DNA of 64,000 bases from Pyrus communis (Eukaryota; Streptophyta; Magnoliopsida; Rosales; Rosaceae). Location: the NCBI RefSeq assembly GCF_963583255.1, contig NC_084808.1, positions 27,546,300 through 27,610,299 on the forward strand, given 5' to 3'. The notes below the pieces were generated by a model. The model did not search any database. It saw only the letters and a program-made list of their open reading frames with translations, and had not been told where the DNA came from. Shown here one piece after another: positions 1 to 12,336 of the stretch (its first letter is position 1; each line of letters starts with the position of its first letter). The translations under genes and the position numbers were made by a program.

Positions 1-1128
1 AAGAGCGTCGAGTTCCAGATGAGGATCCTCGAGCGCTCGGGCCTCGGGGAGGAGACCTGCCTCCCTCCGGCGATTCACTACATTCCGCCCAACCCCACCA
101 TGGAGACCGCTAGGGGCGAGGCGGAGCTCGTCATCTTCTCCGCCATGGACTCTCTGTTGGAGAAGACTGGGCTCAAGCCCAAAGACATCGATATTCTCAT
201 TGTTAACTGTAGCCTCTTCTCGCCGACGCCGTCGCTCTCGGCGATGGTGGTCAACAAGTACAAGCTCCGAAGCAACATCAAGAGCTTCAACCTCTCCGGC
301 ATGGGCTGCAGCGCCGGCCTCATTTCGATCGATTTGGCGCGCGACCTCCTCCAGGTGCATCCCAACTCTAACGCGGTGGTCGTCAGCACCGAGATCATCA
401 CCCCGAACTATTACCAAGGCAACGAGAGGGCGATGCTCCTCCCCAACTGCCTCTTCCGGATGGGTGGCGCCGCCTTGCTTTTATCAAACAGGAAGTCCGA
501 GCACCGCCGCGCAAAATACCGATTGGTCCACGTTGTAAGGACACACAAGGGAGCCGATGACAAGGCGTATAGGTGCGTGTTCGAGGAAGAAGACAAGGAA
601 GGCAAAGTTGGAATTTCACTCTCTAAAGATCTGATGGCGATTGCCGGGGAAGCGTTGAAATCGAACATCACGACGATCGGCCCGCTGGTGCTGCCGGCGT
701 CGGAGCAGTTGCTGTTTCTCTTCACGCTGATCGGCCGGAAAATCTTGAACCCGAAATGGAAGCCGTACATTCCTGATTTCCGAGAGGCGTTCGAGCACTT
801 CTGCATCCACGCGGGCGGAAGGGCGGTGATCGACGAGCTGCAGAAGAATTTACAGCTGTCGGCGGAGCACTGCGAGGCGTCGAGGATGACACTGCACAGG
901 TTCGGCAATACGTCGTCGTCGTCGCTGTGGTACGAGTTGGGGTACATCGAGGCGAAGGGTAGGATGAAAAAAGGTGATAGGGTTTGGCAGATTGCGTTCG
1001 GGAGCGGGTTTAAGTGCAACAGCGCCGTCTGGAAGTGCAATCGGACCATCACAATAACGTCGGATGGGCCCTGGGCTGATTGCATCGATAAGTACCCGGT
1101 TCATATTCCTGAGGTGGTCAAGCTCTAA
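1..1128 (+). CDS. 3-ketoacyl-CoA synthase (FAE1/KCS family), 5' end outside window
   Basis: Condensing enzyme of very-long-chain fatty acid elongation: it joins malonyl-CoA to a fatty acyl-CoA in the ER membrane, feeding wax, suberin or sphingolipid synthesis. The frame is open from base 1 (375 residues in the window) and stops at 1126-1128. The catalytic triad is visible: Cys in GMGCSAG (window residue 103), His in HAGG (270) and Asn in FGNTSSS (303). The spacings of 167 and 33 residues match those I recall for Arabidopsis FAE1. Against a usual length near 500, about 120 residues are missing, covering the N-terminal membrane segments. The ATG at 19 is internal and is not the start. No intron is seen, which fits many KCS genes. 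Which KCS paralogue this is cannot be told, although the sequence resembles the KCS4/KCS9/KCS17 type. The copy looks intact. Confidence 0.95.
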   Translation, partial: KSVEFQMRILERSGLGEETCLPPAIHYIPPNPTMETARGEAELVIFSAMDSLLEKTGLKPKDIDILIVNCSLFSPTPSLSAMVVNKYKLRSNIKSFNLSGMGCSAGLISIDLARDLLQVHPNSNAVVVSTEIITPNYYQGNERAMLLPNCLFRMGGAALLLSNRKSEHRRAKYRLVHVVRTHKGADDKAYRCVFEEEDKEGKVGISLSKDLMAIAGEALKSNITTIGPLVLPASEQLLFLFTLIGRKILNPKWKPYIPDFREAFEHFCIHAGGRAVIDELQKNLQLSAEHCEASRMTLHRFGNTSSSSLWYELGYIEAKGRMKKGDRVWQIAFGSGFKCNSAVWKCNRTITITSDGPWADCIDKYPVHIPEVVKL

Positions 1129-2858
1129 AGTCAAAGCAAACAACAAACAAACAAAGCTGAGAATGAAATGGTGAATGGGATTGGTGGTTGCTTTTTTTTT
1201 GGTGGTGCCTTTTCTTTGATCCAGTTAAAAACTATAACTAATTGAGTAATGCTATTGATACCATGTTTTTATACCACAGCCACATCATTTGAAAGATTTG
1301 CAAAACTCAAGAAAATAAAGGAGAAATACTGTATAAGTGCAAAAATCATTTCAAGCTGTTTAAATATGTGTCATAGCAAAACCCTATTTTCTTTTCTTTA
1401 TCTTTATTGGCATATCTTCTTTCTATATGAATTTGTAACCTTGGCTCGAGTATGGTTTTGATCGATGTAATACTGTCTTTCATGTAAGGAAAACACAATA
1501 CAACTTATTGTTACCGGATTTTTAAATTATTAACAGATTACAGATCTCAACTCAGTTAACATCGCTAAATTTTAGGGTAACTTTTATATACAAAATTAAC
1601 ATGAGATGGTTTTGATATGATTGATTATACACCGAAAGAAATGTTAGGAAGGAAGTGGTATCGTATCCTCAATTATTAATGATTTTTTCTTCTTTTGTAA
1701 ATGTACGAGATCAAATCTTCAGCATTGCAGTCTTCACCGTTGATTGACATGTTAAGTTTATGAAAATAGAGTTAAGGAAGCTTAATTTTATTAACACATG
1801 TCAATCACTAATAAAGGTCACAGTGAAGCCACAAACAGAATAGGTGCAGAAGATGTGAACTCTAAATATATAGGATTCATCGATCTGTAAGTACAGCGGG
1901 ATTGTTTTGATTGATTGCCACGGCTTTAAATTTAGGTTTCCAGCATGTGATGCATTGATTTTGGTTCGTCTTTGTTAGGCTTTACTTTGCATATATACAT
2001 ATTGTAGCTATAAACTCAATAGACCATCGACTGATGACGATACACAACATTAACTCAACATTCCAAACTTTCATCTATACGTGATTGTCACACTTGACCA
2101 GTACGTGCTGCCATTTTATTTTAATTTGGTATCATACATTAATGAATTGGCGCCATCGATGGCCTAATACGTGTCTGCCGTGTCTACCCGAGAGCGGTCT
2201 AGAACCCGAACCAAATTAAGCGACATTTGATTTGGTTTTAAATTGTAAAGATATGACGTAACAAGAAACGGGATAGGATGATCGTCAAAGATGAAGTGAT
2301 AGCTAGCTAGGCTGGATTTGCAGATACCACGCATTGGTTGTTTTCTGAAAATAAATGGAGGACAACTAACTCCGCCGCTGATATTGATGCAAAACTAACA
2401 CAGTTGTTCAAGGTACCGTTTGACTGGAATAGATATTACATCTGTCGAAATCATTTTTATCCTCCTCGAAGTGAAAACTTGTCCCGATCATAAATGAACC
2501 TTGAGGCAGATGACCACTATGACGACGATGATGATAGAGAATAAGGTTAATTATACACCTTTCATTCATGGAAAAGTTTTTTCTGTTCACATTTGTATCA
2601 ATAGAGGCAGAGAATAAGCATGTTTGAATTGAAGTGTGCTGGATACGATTTAGTTGTCTATTACTTTGACATCTGACGTAAATGTTTCTATTTGTATTTA
2701 ACATTACCCGTCTAACGTTTTGAAGGGAAACAAAAAAAAAAAAAAAAAAAAAAAAAGAGATTGATCAGTGATATGTCACTTTATGTGATTCTTGATGGAT
2801 ATTAGTACTGATAGTGATACTAACTATAACGAAAAGCTTTTAATTAACTGAAACAAAT
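1129..2858. other. KCS 3' UTR and intergenic DNA
   Basis: AT-rich sequence after the KCS stop. The first 200-300 bases probably hold the 3' UTR. A 25-base A tract lies at 2732-2756. Short frames at 1249-1461 and 2408-2704 have no family signature and no splice context. No gene seen. Confidence 0.6.
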
Positions 2859-2924
2859 TCTATATATACTAAAAGCCGGTGGATTGGCACTGTTCATTAA
2901 CAGTGCCCATCCGGTTTTAACCCT
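2859..2924 (+). repeat. Helitron 5' terminus, copy 1, with subterminal hairpin
   Basis: Starts TCTATATATACTAAAAGC, then a 12-base stem (GGATTGGCACTG, loop TTCATTAA, CAGTGCCCATCC) at 2881-2912 with one mismatch. The same arrangement recurs at 4269. Confidence 0.75.
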
Positions 2925-5900
2925 CATTTTATTCATGGTTTTTGTACTTTGGTGGGATTGTGCAGTAAATGGTCTATTTTGCCCCTCTTTCATTTTTGTT
3001 TGCAGCTGTTGCTCCCGTTTGAAAGGTGCTTTTTGGTGTTTTTGGTTGAGCTTTGGCCACGTTGCGTTTTATAGGAAAGATGCCAGAAGCATCTTCTACT
3101 TTTTCTTTTCCTCTTCGTTTTTCTCTCAGTCGTTCCGTTTCTCTTTAGTTTTCCAGTCTGTCTTTTGATTTCGGTTCCGATCGGATCTTCTCGAAGGTGT
3201 TTGGCGTTTTTTCCCCTGTTTTGCACAAACGAATTGCTCCCGTTCAGGTATGTTGATTCATGTGTTGGTTTATTTTCTGTTTGGTTAGGAAGAAAATTTT
3301 ATGATTGATTGTTGTGAATATGGGCTATTCGGCTTTTTTGCCCAGCGTTTTCTTTGTTTTTTCGTGCTCTATGTCTGGTTGGTATCTCTGATTTTGCATT
3401 TCGGTTGCAGGAAACATTTTTCTTCAAGTTTTAGGGTTTTATTCTTCCTAGCTTTTTCTGGGTCAGGTATATAATTTATCTCTTTGGTGTTATTTTTTTT
3501 TTGTTTGTGCTTTGATTTTTCCCTCAAACTTAAAAAAAAAAAAAGAAAAAAAAAAAGAGGAATACTGATGATTAATTTTTGGGTTTTGCTTTGTATGTTT
3601 CGGTTTTGTACTGTGAGTGAGGAATTTTTTATTTTGGTGTTTTAATTAAGGGCTAAACATTTCCAGCTATACAAATGGATGATCATGATTAATTTTTGGG
3701 TTTAATTTAGCTGTTGATTATTGTGGATGAGTTGCGAAACTTCTTTTCGATTATGTGATCTGTGCCTGTTATGTTTTTTTTAATTATTTTTGCGTTTTAA
3801 CTAAAATTGAAAGATTGCCGACGAATGGATATGGCTATGGTTATATAATTTATCTTTAACCTTTTTTTCATTTTTTTGTGTTTTAATTAAAATTTAAAAA
3901 TTGTTGAGGAAGGATATGGCTGCGGTTTAAGGTTTAGACTAATTAATTTTATTGTTGTTCAGGTTTTTTTTGGGGAAATTTTTGGGTTTGGTTGTTCTAA
4001 TTATCTGTGGTTTGATTTTTGTCCGGAATTTAAAAGAAGAAAAATGGCCATGATTAACTTTTGGGTTTTCTTTGTCTGTTCTGCATTTTAAAGTTTGAAT
4101 TATGGATTTTTTTTGTATGTCAATCTTTAAATGATCACTGTATGGATTTTTTTTGTGTTTCGGCATATGCCCTTATTGGAATTTTGTGATTTGAGAATTG
4201 AGTTAGTAGCAATTCAAAACCCGTTAAATGGCATGAGAATTAGAGTGATTTGAAATCGGCGAGCAAGTTCTATATATACTAAAGCTCAGCGGATTGGCAC
4301 TGTTCATTAACAGTGCCAATCCGGTTTTGCTCCTGATCTAACGCACAATTTTCAGCCCTTTAAAAGATGCTACATGAATTGGCGATTTTGCCCCTTGGTA
4401 GAGTGAGTCTACATATGGGAAGGTGCTCGAACCCTCTCTCATTTTCTTCCGTTGCTTTTGGCTTTCGCCTGCTCTCTGTTTCTCTGCTTTTTTCCATGTT
4501 CGATCTTCGTGTTTCCTTGCTTCTCTGTTCATGTTGATCGTCTGCCGTCTGAAGAGGTGGGTTTTCTGGCTGATTGCGGTGTTTTAGGTGGTTTGTCTAT
4601 TTTATTCTTTTTCTTTTTTCTTTGATTAGGAAGAAAATTTGTAGATCGATTGGTTGGTTGGTGTAATATTGAAGTTTTTTTGTATTGCATTGACTGTTTC
4701 GTTGATTTTTTACTGTATTCAATGCCGTTGTCTAATGTGAATCGGTTTTTTCTTGCAGGAAATATTGGTGTTTGAAGAAATTAAGGCTTAGCAAAGTGTG
4801 ACTACCTATGCTTGAATTAATGTTGAAGTTTTGAGCTCAATTAGATTAAAGTGCATAGAACATCCATAGAAGTGGTAAAAGTTCTTCCCTCAATCAGCTT
4901 AATAGTAGTTAACATGTATGCTTACTTTTCAATTATTAAGAAATTGTACCTTCCAGTTGTATGAATCTCTAATGCATCAACATCATTTCTTCTGAGAAGT
5001 TCAGAGGTTGCATAAGCATCTCTTATGTACGAGCACACTCTGCTATTATGAATTGGAGTGGTTCTTATTGTCTTTAAGTGATTCTTATCACAACAATTAG
5101 GGAAGAAATCCCTTTCTTTTAAATTGGATTATCCCAACCTGCATAAAATTGAGAGTCATGTTGATAAAATCTTTATCTTTATTATGCTGTTATTAAAAGT
5201 AGCCTTGAAATATTTTAAATTCGTTTTATATTTATTTGAGAAGTAATTATTTCTTTGTTTGCAATCATCTGCAGATTAATTTTGGTTGAAAAAAAAAAAA
5301 CATCTTTGCTGCATCTCAGTTCCTATTCTAATTTTAACTGCCAAGTTAGCTTTCAGCTGTCAAGTTTACAGACAATTGATTGTGTTTGTAAGTGCTTTTC
5401 ACTTTGTTAATATTGTGTTCAAGATTATATTTCTTCCTTTTGTTTGACAATTGTCTGATTGTAGTTAATACTGTGGCTCTAAATTGTATATCAAATCATT
5501 CTTTTCAAATATTTCTTTACTTAAGTTATAATGTTGAGCTACTTTATGTTATAATTTTATAACTAGATAGTACATTATCATAAAAATAGAATGTTTTGTT
5601 TTTTTTTATCAATGTTATCTATGCAGTATAGTCTTTTTGTTTTTTTTTTCCTTTACTCTGTATATTACCTTTTTATCTGAGAAGTTACTTTTAATTTTAG
5701 CTTATACATTTTAAACCCATCGGTTCCACGTTGTGTTAATCATGATTCTTGGAACCATAGATAGTTTTTATTTTTGTAGTTAACTGTGTTATCGTTTTTA
5801 GTAAAACTGTGAATATCATAGATAAATTATATGTAAAATGCTTTTTTATAGTCATATACTGTGTTATTAAAAAAGTTAGATGTTTGCAACAACTGTCAAT

Positions 5901-6739
5901 ATCACGGAGTGATATTACAATTTTCTATTGTGATAACAATTTTTGTTTTAGTTAACATATACATTTCTTTGAACATGTGTATTTGTTAATTCTGTGTCAC
6001 CCATTGTTTAAAAAAGTTTTAGGGCTCCCATTTTCTCACGATATATTTGATAATCTAGCCATCAATTTATATAATTCATGTATTAGTAAAAATCAATTGG
6101 CTTTTTTTATTTTTTGTAATTTGTGTTTCATTGAGAATAAACATTGTTAATACTGTTGATCTTTGCAGTTTCCACTCAGCGTGGATAAGACAAGTAAGAA
6201 GTGATACTCCCATTGAAAACTTATCTGCAAAATAAATTTTGCTTTGTGGTTACATGGTGCATTAGTGCATAGTTTCACAACTGAACTATAAGAAGTAAGA
6301 ATGTAGTTATCTTATTACTTTGTTAATTTTTAAATTTTTTTAAGTTCTATTTATTATTTGTTTGATATTTTGTGTCTTGCCATTTGTTGCTGAACTAAAT
6401 TCTATTGTCCATTGTAATAATTGTTTGTTGTTTGCCTTTTTGAACAGATTGGCTATTGTATTTTCTAAAATTTCAATTGTTAAAGGTGAGCAATTTTAAA
6501 ATTTAAATTATTTAGTTTTAAACTTTACTTTTTTTAATCTTCTTTTTTTTTTTTATAACTTTTTTTTTCCAGTCGCATTTTAAAATTTGGGTGATCTATT
6601 CTTTTTAATCATTATAGTATATATTTGTTTAATCTTCACATTATGTGTTTGTTGATACTTCTTTTTTTCATTTTTTTGTCTTTTTCAGCGTGGTTTGCAC
6701 TAATTTGTTTTCAAATTTGTATTACAATTTGATTCCATC
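2925..6739 (+). other. Helitron leader: non-coding, T-rich
   Basis: About 3.8 kb between the 5' termini and the Rep-helicase start. It is rich in T on the plus strand with many poly-T runs, and could serve as promoter and 5' UTR of the transposase gene. Short frames at 2884-3168, 2990-3226, 3939-4166 and 4338-4532 show no family features. Confidence 0.5.
4269..4326 (+). repeat. Helitron 5' terminus, copy 2, with perfect hairpin
   Basis: TCTATATATACTAAAGCTC is followed by a perfect 12-base stem, GGATTGGCACTG (4291-4302) and CAGTGCCAATCC (4311-4322), around the loop TTCATTAA. One more C:G pair extends it (4290/4323). Sequence after this copy is diverged but related to that after copy 1: ATTTTGCCCCT near 2979 and 4387, TTAGGAAGAAAATTT near 3286 and 4626, TTGCAGGAAA near 3406 and 4755. 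Confidence 0.75.
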
Positions 6740-9700
6740 ATGTCAAAAAGACTTGCAAATGCTTTAACAATTAATGATACAGAACACGAGAAAGAGTTTG
6801 TCAATAATCAATCCTATGTTGTATCTGACTATGACAGACAATTTAAAAGAGTGTGTAGAATAAGTTGTATACAAAACTATGTCGATGTTTTCTTATCTAA
6901 GAGTAGTCCAATTATTCAAGAAAACTCAGCCATTGACTACCAAGATGGTACTAGCACATCTTCTGTTCAACAAGATGTTGAAAACATAAGTTCTTCCAAT
7001 ATCAATGAATCACATTGCATGACTGTTGTTGAAAAAAATGTTCTCTTAAGAGATAAAAAGGGAAAAAAGGTTGTCAATGTATTAGACCAATCTACAAAAA
7101 ATACTCAACAAACCCTTGATGATCAGAATAATAATCTTATGAACAAGGGTCAAGCATTTTTTCAAAAGAATAGAAAAGGTTAGTTCTTAATTTATGCATC
7201 TATTAATTTGATATATCATGAATATCAATTTTCTAATTGCCTAAATAATATTACGCTCATTTTGTTTTGTTTTTGTATCTTTTTTTGTAGGAGTTGTTAA
7301 AGAATATGCGGACTTAGGAGATAAAAGTTATAAGTGTGTTCATTGTGGTGCTTATTTTTGGCTAAAAGAGTCTCTTAAACCGAAGTGTAAAAACGATCTA
7401 CCTGTTTTCACTCTTTGTTGCCAACAAGGAAAAATTAAGTTTCCAAATCCAAAACCAGCACCACCATTTTTAGATTACTTGCTTGATCCAACTAAAGGGC
7501 AAAAAAATTTATCATTTCGACAAAATATTAGAACTTATAACTCAATGTTTGCATTCACTTCAATGGGAGCCAAAGTTGATAACTCAATTAACAATGGATC
7601 AAGCTCTTATATTTTCAAAATCAGTGGTCAAGTTTGTCATTTAATGGGATCTCTTTTGCCTGTTGATAATGAGTCTCCAAAATTTGCTCAACTGTATGTC
7701 TATGATACATATAATGAGGTGGAAAATCGACTTAAAGTTTTTAATTCCAATGGAAACAATCAAAGCCTAGATCCAACAATTGTAGAAGGGTTAATCAAAA
7801 TGTTTGATGCATCAAATGAATTGGTTAAACTTTTTCGAATGGCAAGAGATAAATTTGAAAACGATGCTCTTTCTTCATTAAAAATGACTTTGCTAGGCAG
7901 GCAATTAAATGATAGCAAACAATATGAGCAACCTACAACTGATGAAATAGGTGGTTTGATAGTTGGAGATATAGGATTGTATGATTCTAATCGAGATATT
8001 ATTATAGAGTCTAAAAGTCACGAATTAAAACGTGTAACAAAGTTGAATCCTAAATTTATATCTCTGCAATATCCAATTCTTTTTCCATATGGTGAAGATG
8101 GTTATAGACCAGATTTAAAATGGAATGAAAATTATAAAGGTAAAAAAACTAAAAGACAAAGAATACCAATGAGAGCTTTCATTGCTTATCAAATTCAAGA
8201 ACGAGAACCACCATTAAGTACATTGTTAAGAGGAGGAAGACTTTTTCAACAATATTTGGTCGATTCTTTTGCAACACTTGAAGAAGATAGATTAGATTAT
8301 ATTAGACAAAATCAAAAAAATTTGAGAAGTGAAGTTTATAAAGGAATATATGATGCATTCTCAAAAGGTGATACTGATGCAAATAATTTGGGACAAAAAA
8401 TTGTATTACCTGCTTCATATACTGGAAGTCCTAGATATGTGATAAATAATTATCAAGATGTTATGGCTATTTGTAAAGAATACGGACATCCTGATTTGTT
8501 TATAACATTTACATGTAATGTTAAATGACCAGAAATCACAAGAGAGTTTGAGAATAAGCCAGGATTCAAACCTGAAGATAGACCTGATATAATTTCTAGA
8601 ATCTTCAAAATGAAGCTTGATCATATGATTGATTTCATCAAGTCCGGGAAGCCTTTTGGAGAAATTCAAGCAAGTAAATTACTAAAACTCATTCTAGCAC
8701 TTATTTCAAGCTTTTTAGTTTTCTTATTTATTATAAAATTTACTTTTATTCTTTTCTTTGTTTTCATTTTTTCTTCATGAACAGATGTTTGCACAGTTGA
8801 GTTTCAAAAAAGAGGTTTACCTCATTCTCATATGTTAATATGGCTGAAACCAAATGTGAAATGTTTTTGCGCATCAGATATAGACTCAATTATTTCTGCT
8901 GAATTACCTGATAAAAATTTGCATCCACAACTTTATGAAACTGTTAATCAGTTTATGATTCATGGTCCATGTGGTTGTATTAATCCAAAATCACCTTGCA
9001 TGCAAGAAAATAAATGTTCTAAAAACTTTCCTAAGCCATATAAAAGCGAAACAATTTTTGACACAAATGGTTTTGCTGTTTATAAACGTCGTGAAGATGA
9101 AGAAAAAATTTGTGATTAAAAACGGCATAAAAGTTGATAATAGATTTGTTGTTCCTTACAATGCAGAGTTATTACTAAAATATAATGCACATATAAATGT
9201 TGAATCCTGTTGTCAATCAATGTTATAAAATATTTATTCAAATATGTAAATAAAGGTTCAGATAGAGCACGTTTAGTTTTTCAAGAAAATTTGAATGATG
9301 AGATTTTAGCATACCTCAATTGTAGATATATATATCACCTTATGAGGCTGTTTGGAGACTATTTCAATATTTCATACATCATAGAGAGCCTTCTGTAGAG
9401 CGATTACCAGTTCATTTACCATTAGAACAAAATGTTGTTTTTACAGCTGATCAATCACTACAGTCAATCATTAATCAAAAAGCTTTTGAAAACACAATGT
9501 TAACAAGTTGGTTTGAATTGAACAAAAATTTTCCTAACGCACGTGAACTAACTTATGCACAAATTCCCACAAAATTTTTGTATGATGTAAAGAAAAAAAC
9601 TTGGAAGCCAAGAAAATATAAAGCATCAATTTGCAGAATAACATATGTACATCCTGCATCTGGCGAATTATATTATTTGAGAATGCTTTTGAATTTAATA

Positions 9701-11670
9701 AAAGGCGCCATTAGTTTTGAGGATTTAAAAACAATTAATGGTGTTGTACATTCTTCCTACCATTCTGCATGCAAATCATTAGGACTATTAGGTGATGATA
9801 AAGAATGGATTGAGGCTTTATCAAGTGCTGCACATATTGCATCATCTGCTCAATTGAGACAATTGTTTGTCACAATAATTTTATTTTGTGATGTAGCAAA
9901 TCCTCAAAATCTTTTTGATAGTCATTGGCAAAACATGTATGATGACATTTTATATAAATTGCGAAAAATTTTTGCAATTCCAGATATGATTGTGCCAGAA
10001 CATGAATTAAAAGATTCAGTGCTATTTGAATTAGAATTACTTTTTAATAATGCATCTACCTCTTTGAAAAAATATCATCTTCCCATGCCTAATGCAGAAA
10101 AAATGTTAGAAATTCAAAATAGGCTTTTGAGAGAAGAATTAAATTATGATTGTGAAGAACTTTATAAGAAACATGCACTTTTGAAATCACAGCTTAACCA
10201 AGGTCAAAAACATGTTTATGATTGTGTTTTAAATGCTGTGAATGCAAAAAAAGGAGGTCTATTCTTTGTTTATGGTCATGGAGGCACTGGAAAAACATTT
10301 TTATGGGATACAATTACAAGTAAGCTTAGATCAGACGGTAAAATTGTTCTAGCTGTTGCATCATCAGGAATAGCATCATTATTATTACCAGGTGGTAGAA
10401 CAGCCCATTCTAGATTTAAAATCCCTTTGATTATTACTGATTCTTCAATTTGTTCAATAAAGAAAAAAACTCATCTTGCAGGATTAATTGAAAAAACAGA
10501 TTTAATTATATGGGATGAAGCACCTATGAATCATAAATATTGTTTTGAAGCATTAGATAAATCATTTTCAGATATTTTGTCAAATTCACAAGCTTTCGAT
10601 AAAAATGTTCCATTTGGTGGAAAAACTCTTTTATTGGGTGGTGATTTTCGACAAATATTGCCTGTTATTCCTCAAGGAACTAAAGAGGATATAATAAATG
10701 TTTCATTGAATAGTTCTTATTTATGGCCATATTTTAAAATTTTTCATTTGAAAGAAAATATGAGATTGTCAAAAAATGGATTGAGTATTGAAGAAAAAAA
10801 TAAAATTAGTTCTTTTGCAAATTGGATTCTACAAATTGGTGATGGACAAATTAATGATGCAAACAATGTGAATAATTCAATTGATAGGGATTCATCTTTG
10901 ATTCAAATACCACAAGATTTGATAATTGATTGTTCTACAAATGTTATCCATTCAATTCTGCAACATACCCGAGTTTTGAAACTTTTTTTGACAATTTTGC
11001 TTATTTAAGGGAAAGAGCTATTATAACACCTCGAAATACAACTGTTACAGATGTGAATAATTATATAATTAATTTATTACCTGGACAACAACAAACATTT
11101 TTGAGTTATGATTCTTTATGTTTTTCAAATGCAAATGTTGAAAATCTTGAAATAATGTACCCCACATAATTTTTAAACAAGCTTGAATTCAATGGTTTAC
11201 CTGCACATAATTTGGTATTAAAAATAGGAATGCCTATTATGCTACTAGGAAACTTAAATCAGTCTTCAGGTTTGTGTAATGGAACTAGATTAGTTGTTAC
11301 TCAATTATTTGATAGAATTATTGAAGCTAAAATTCTTACTGGTACTAATATTGGTCATAAAGTTTTTATACCAAGAATCACTCTTACAGCTACAGAAAAT
11401 AAGTGGCCTTTCATCTTCAAAAGACGTCAATTTCCAATTAGAGCATGTTATGCAATGACAATCAATAAAAGTCAAGGAAAATCTCTTAAACAAGTTGGTT
11501 TATATCTTCCAGAACCTGTTTTTACACATGGCCAATTATATGTAGCATTATCAAGAGTGACATCAAGAGAAGGTTTAAAAATTTTAATAGAAAATGTAGA
11601 GAGTAGTGTTAAAAACTGTACTTTGAATATTGTTTTTAAAGATGTGTTACAAAATTTACAAGAAAATTAA
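6740..11670 (+). pseudogene. Helitron Rep-helicase (RepHel) transposase, broken
   Basis: The transposase nicks and transfers a single strand (Rep) and unwinds DNA (PIF1-like helicase). Exon 1 is 6740-7178. An intron ending at 7290 joins in frame to an exon with the N-terminal zinc-finger-like part (CVHCGAYFW, then CCQQGK). The Helitron-like domain follows to 8673, then an intron 8674-8784, then the HUH metal motif in GLPHSHMLIWL. The two-tyrosine motif KYLFKYVNKG lies near 9230. The helicase has Walker A GHGGTGKT (near 10275) and Walker B IIWDEAP (near 10510), and the C-terminal motif YVALSRV is near 11540. Breaks: TGA at 8526-8528 where the family has Trp, frame changes near 9110, 9228, 9335 and 10960, and TAA at 11167-11169. 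It cannot make a full transposase unless the assembly is wrong. Confidence 0.9.
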
Positions 11671-11741
11671 CCCAGTTCAGAGACTCTGCATCTCTCACTT
11701 TCTCATCTCACAAATCACTTCTCTCTCTTCCATCTCTCCCA

Positions 11742-12002
11742 ATGTCTTCGTCTCTCGGCTTTCTTGCTCAATCTCTGTCGACTGAAATTTCGAGGTGATT
11801 TTCCAACCCTAAATTAATATATTCCATACCTTGATTTCATCTTAATTTATTGGGAATTGATCTACATATGTGTAGTATAGATAAATTTTTTCTTTAACTA
11901 ATGTTATAGAATCCATGTCCTATTTAGAAATACTGAGATGGAAAAGGTTAAGGAAAAATTGCTTGGTAGAAATTCCATTATGAGTTCTCCGGCCGATTTG
12001 AG
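11742..12002 (+). pseudogene. Probable captured host-gene fragment (first two exons) inside the Helitron
   Basis: Just after the transposase stop, a CT-rich 5'-UTR-like stretch (11674-11741) leads to ATG at 11742. Exon 1 is 11742-11794 (MSSSLGFLAQSLSTEIS). The donor is at 11795 (AG/GTGATT), the acceptor TTATAG ends at 11909, and exon 2 is 11910-12002, with a strong donor AG/GTGAGT. Joining them keeps one frame for 48 codons, through MEKVKEKLLGRNS and MSSPADLR. Possible later exon pieces lie at 12229-12336 (IEDIKDWAP). I do not recognise the parent gene. Gene capture is known for Helitrons; here it is inference from composition, splice signals and frame. Confidence 0.5.
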
Positions 12003-12336
12003 GTGAGTAGTACAAACTTTTATGTTAAATTGATTTGTTTTGGTTTTTCGGGATGCTTAATTTCATCTGCAAACAAGGTTGACCATCCAAAAGTTTCAGT
12101 TTTGTACCCATTATTCAATACTAGCTCAATAATCATAATGTTTCCTCTGACTTTGTTTATAAATTTTGATATATACTCATATTTTAGAGTTAGAGTTTTC
12201 TATTGGGGAAACTTTAGGAACCGATTGTCCTACATCGAAAAAATAGCAGCAGCTGATCCTATTTAAAATGAATCTAATTGAAGACATTAAGGATTGGGCA
12301 CCTTCTACAAACTACAGTAGTATTACTCTTGATGAG

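Noticed and set aside
12003..12266. Plus-strand frame MSSTNFYVKLICFG
   Set aside because: It starts at an intron donor of the putative captured fragment and is AT-rich; more likely intron sequence.
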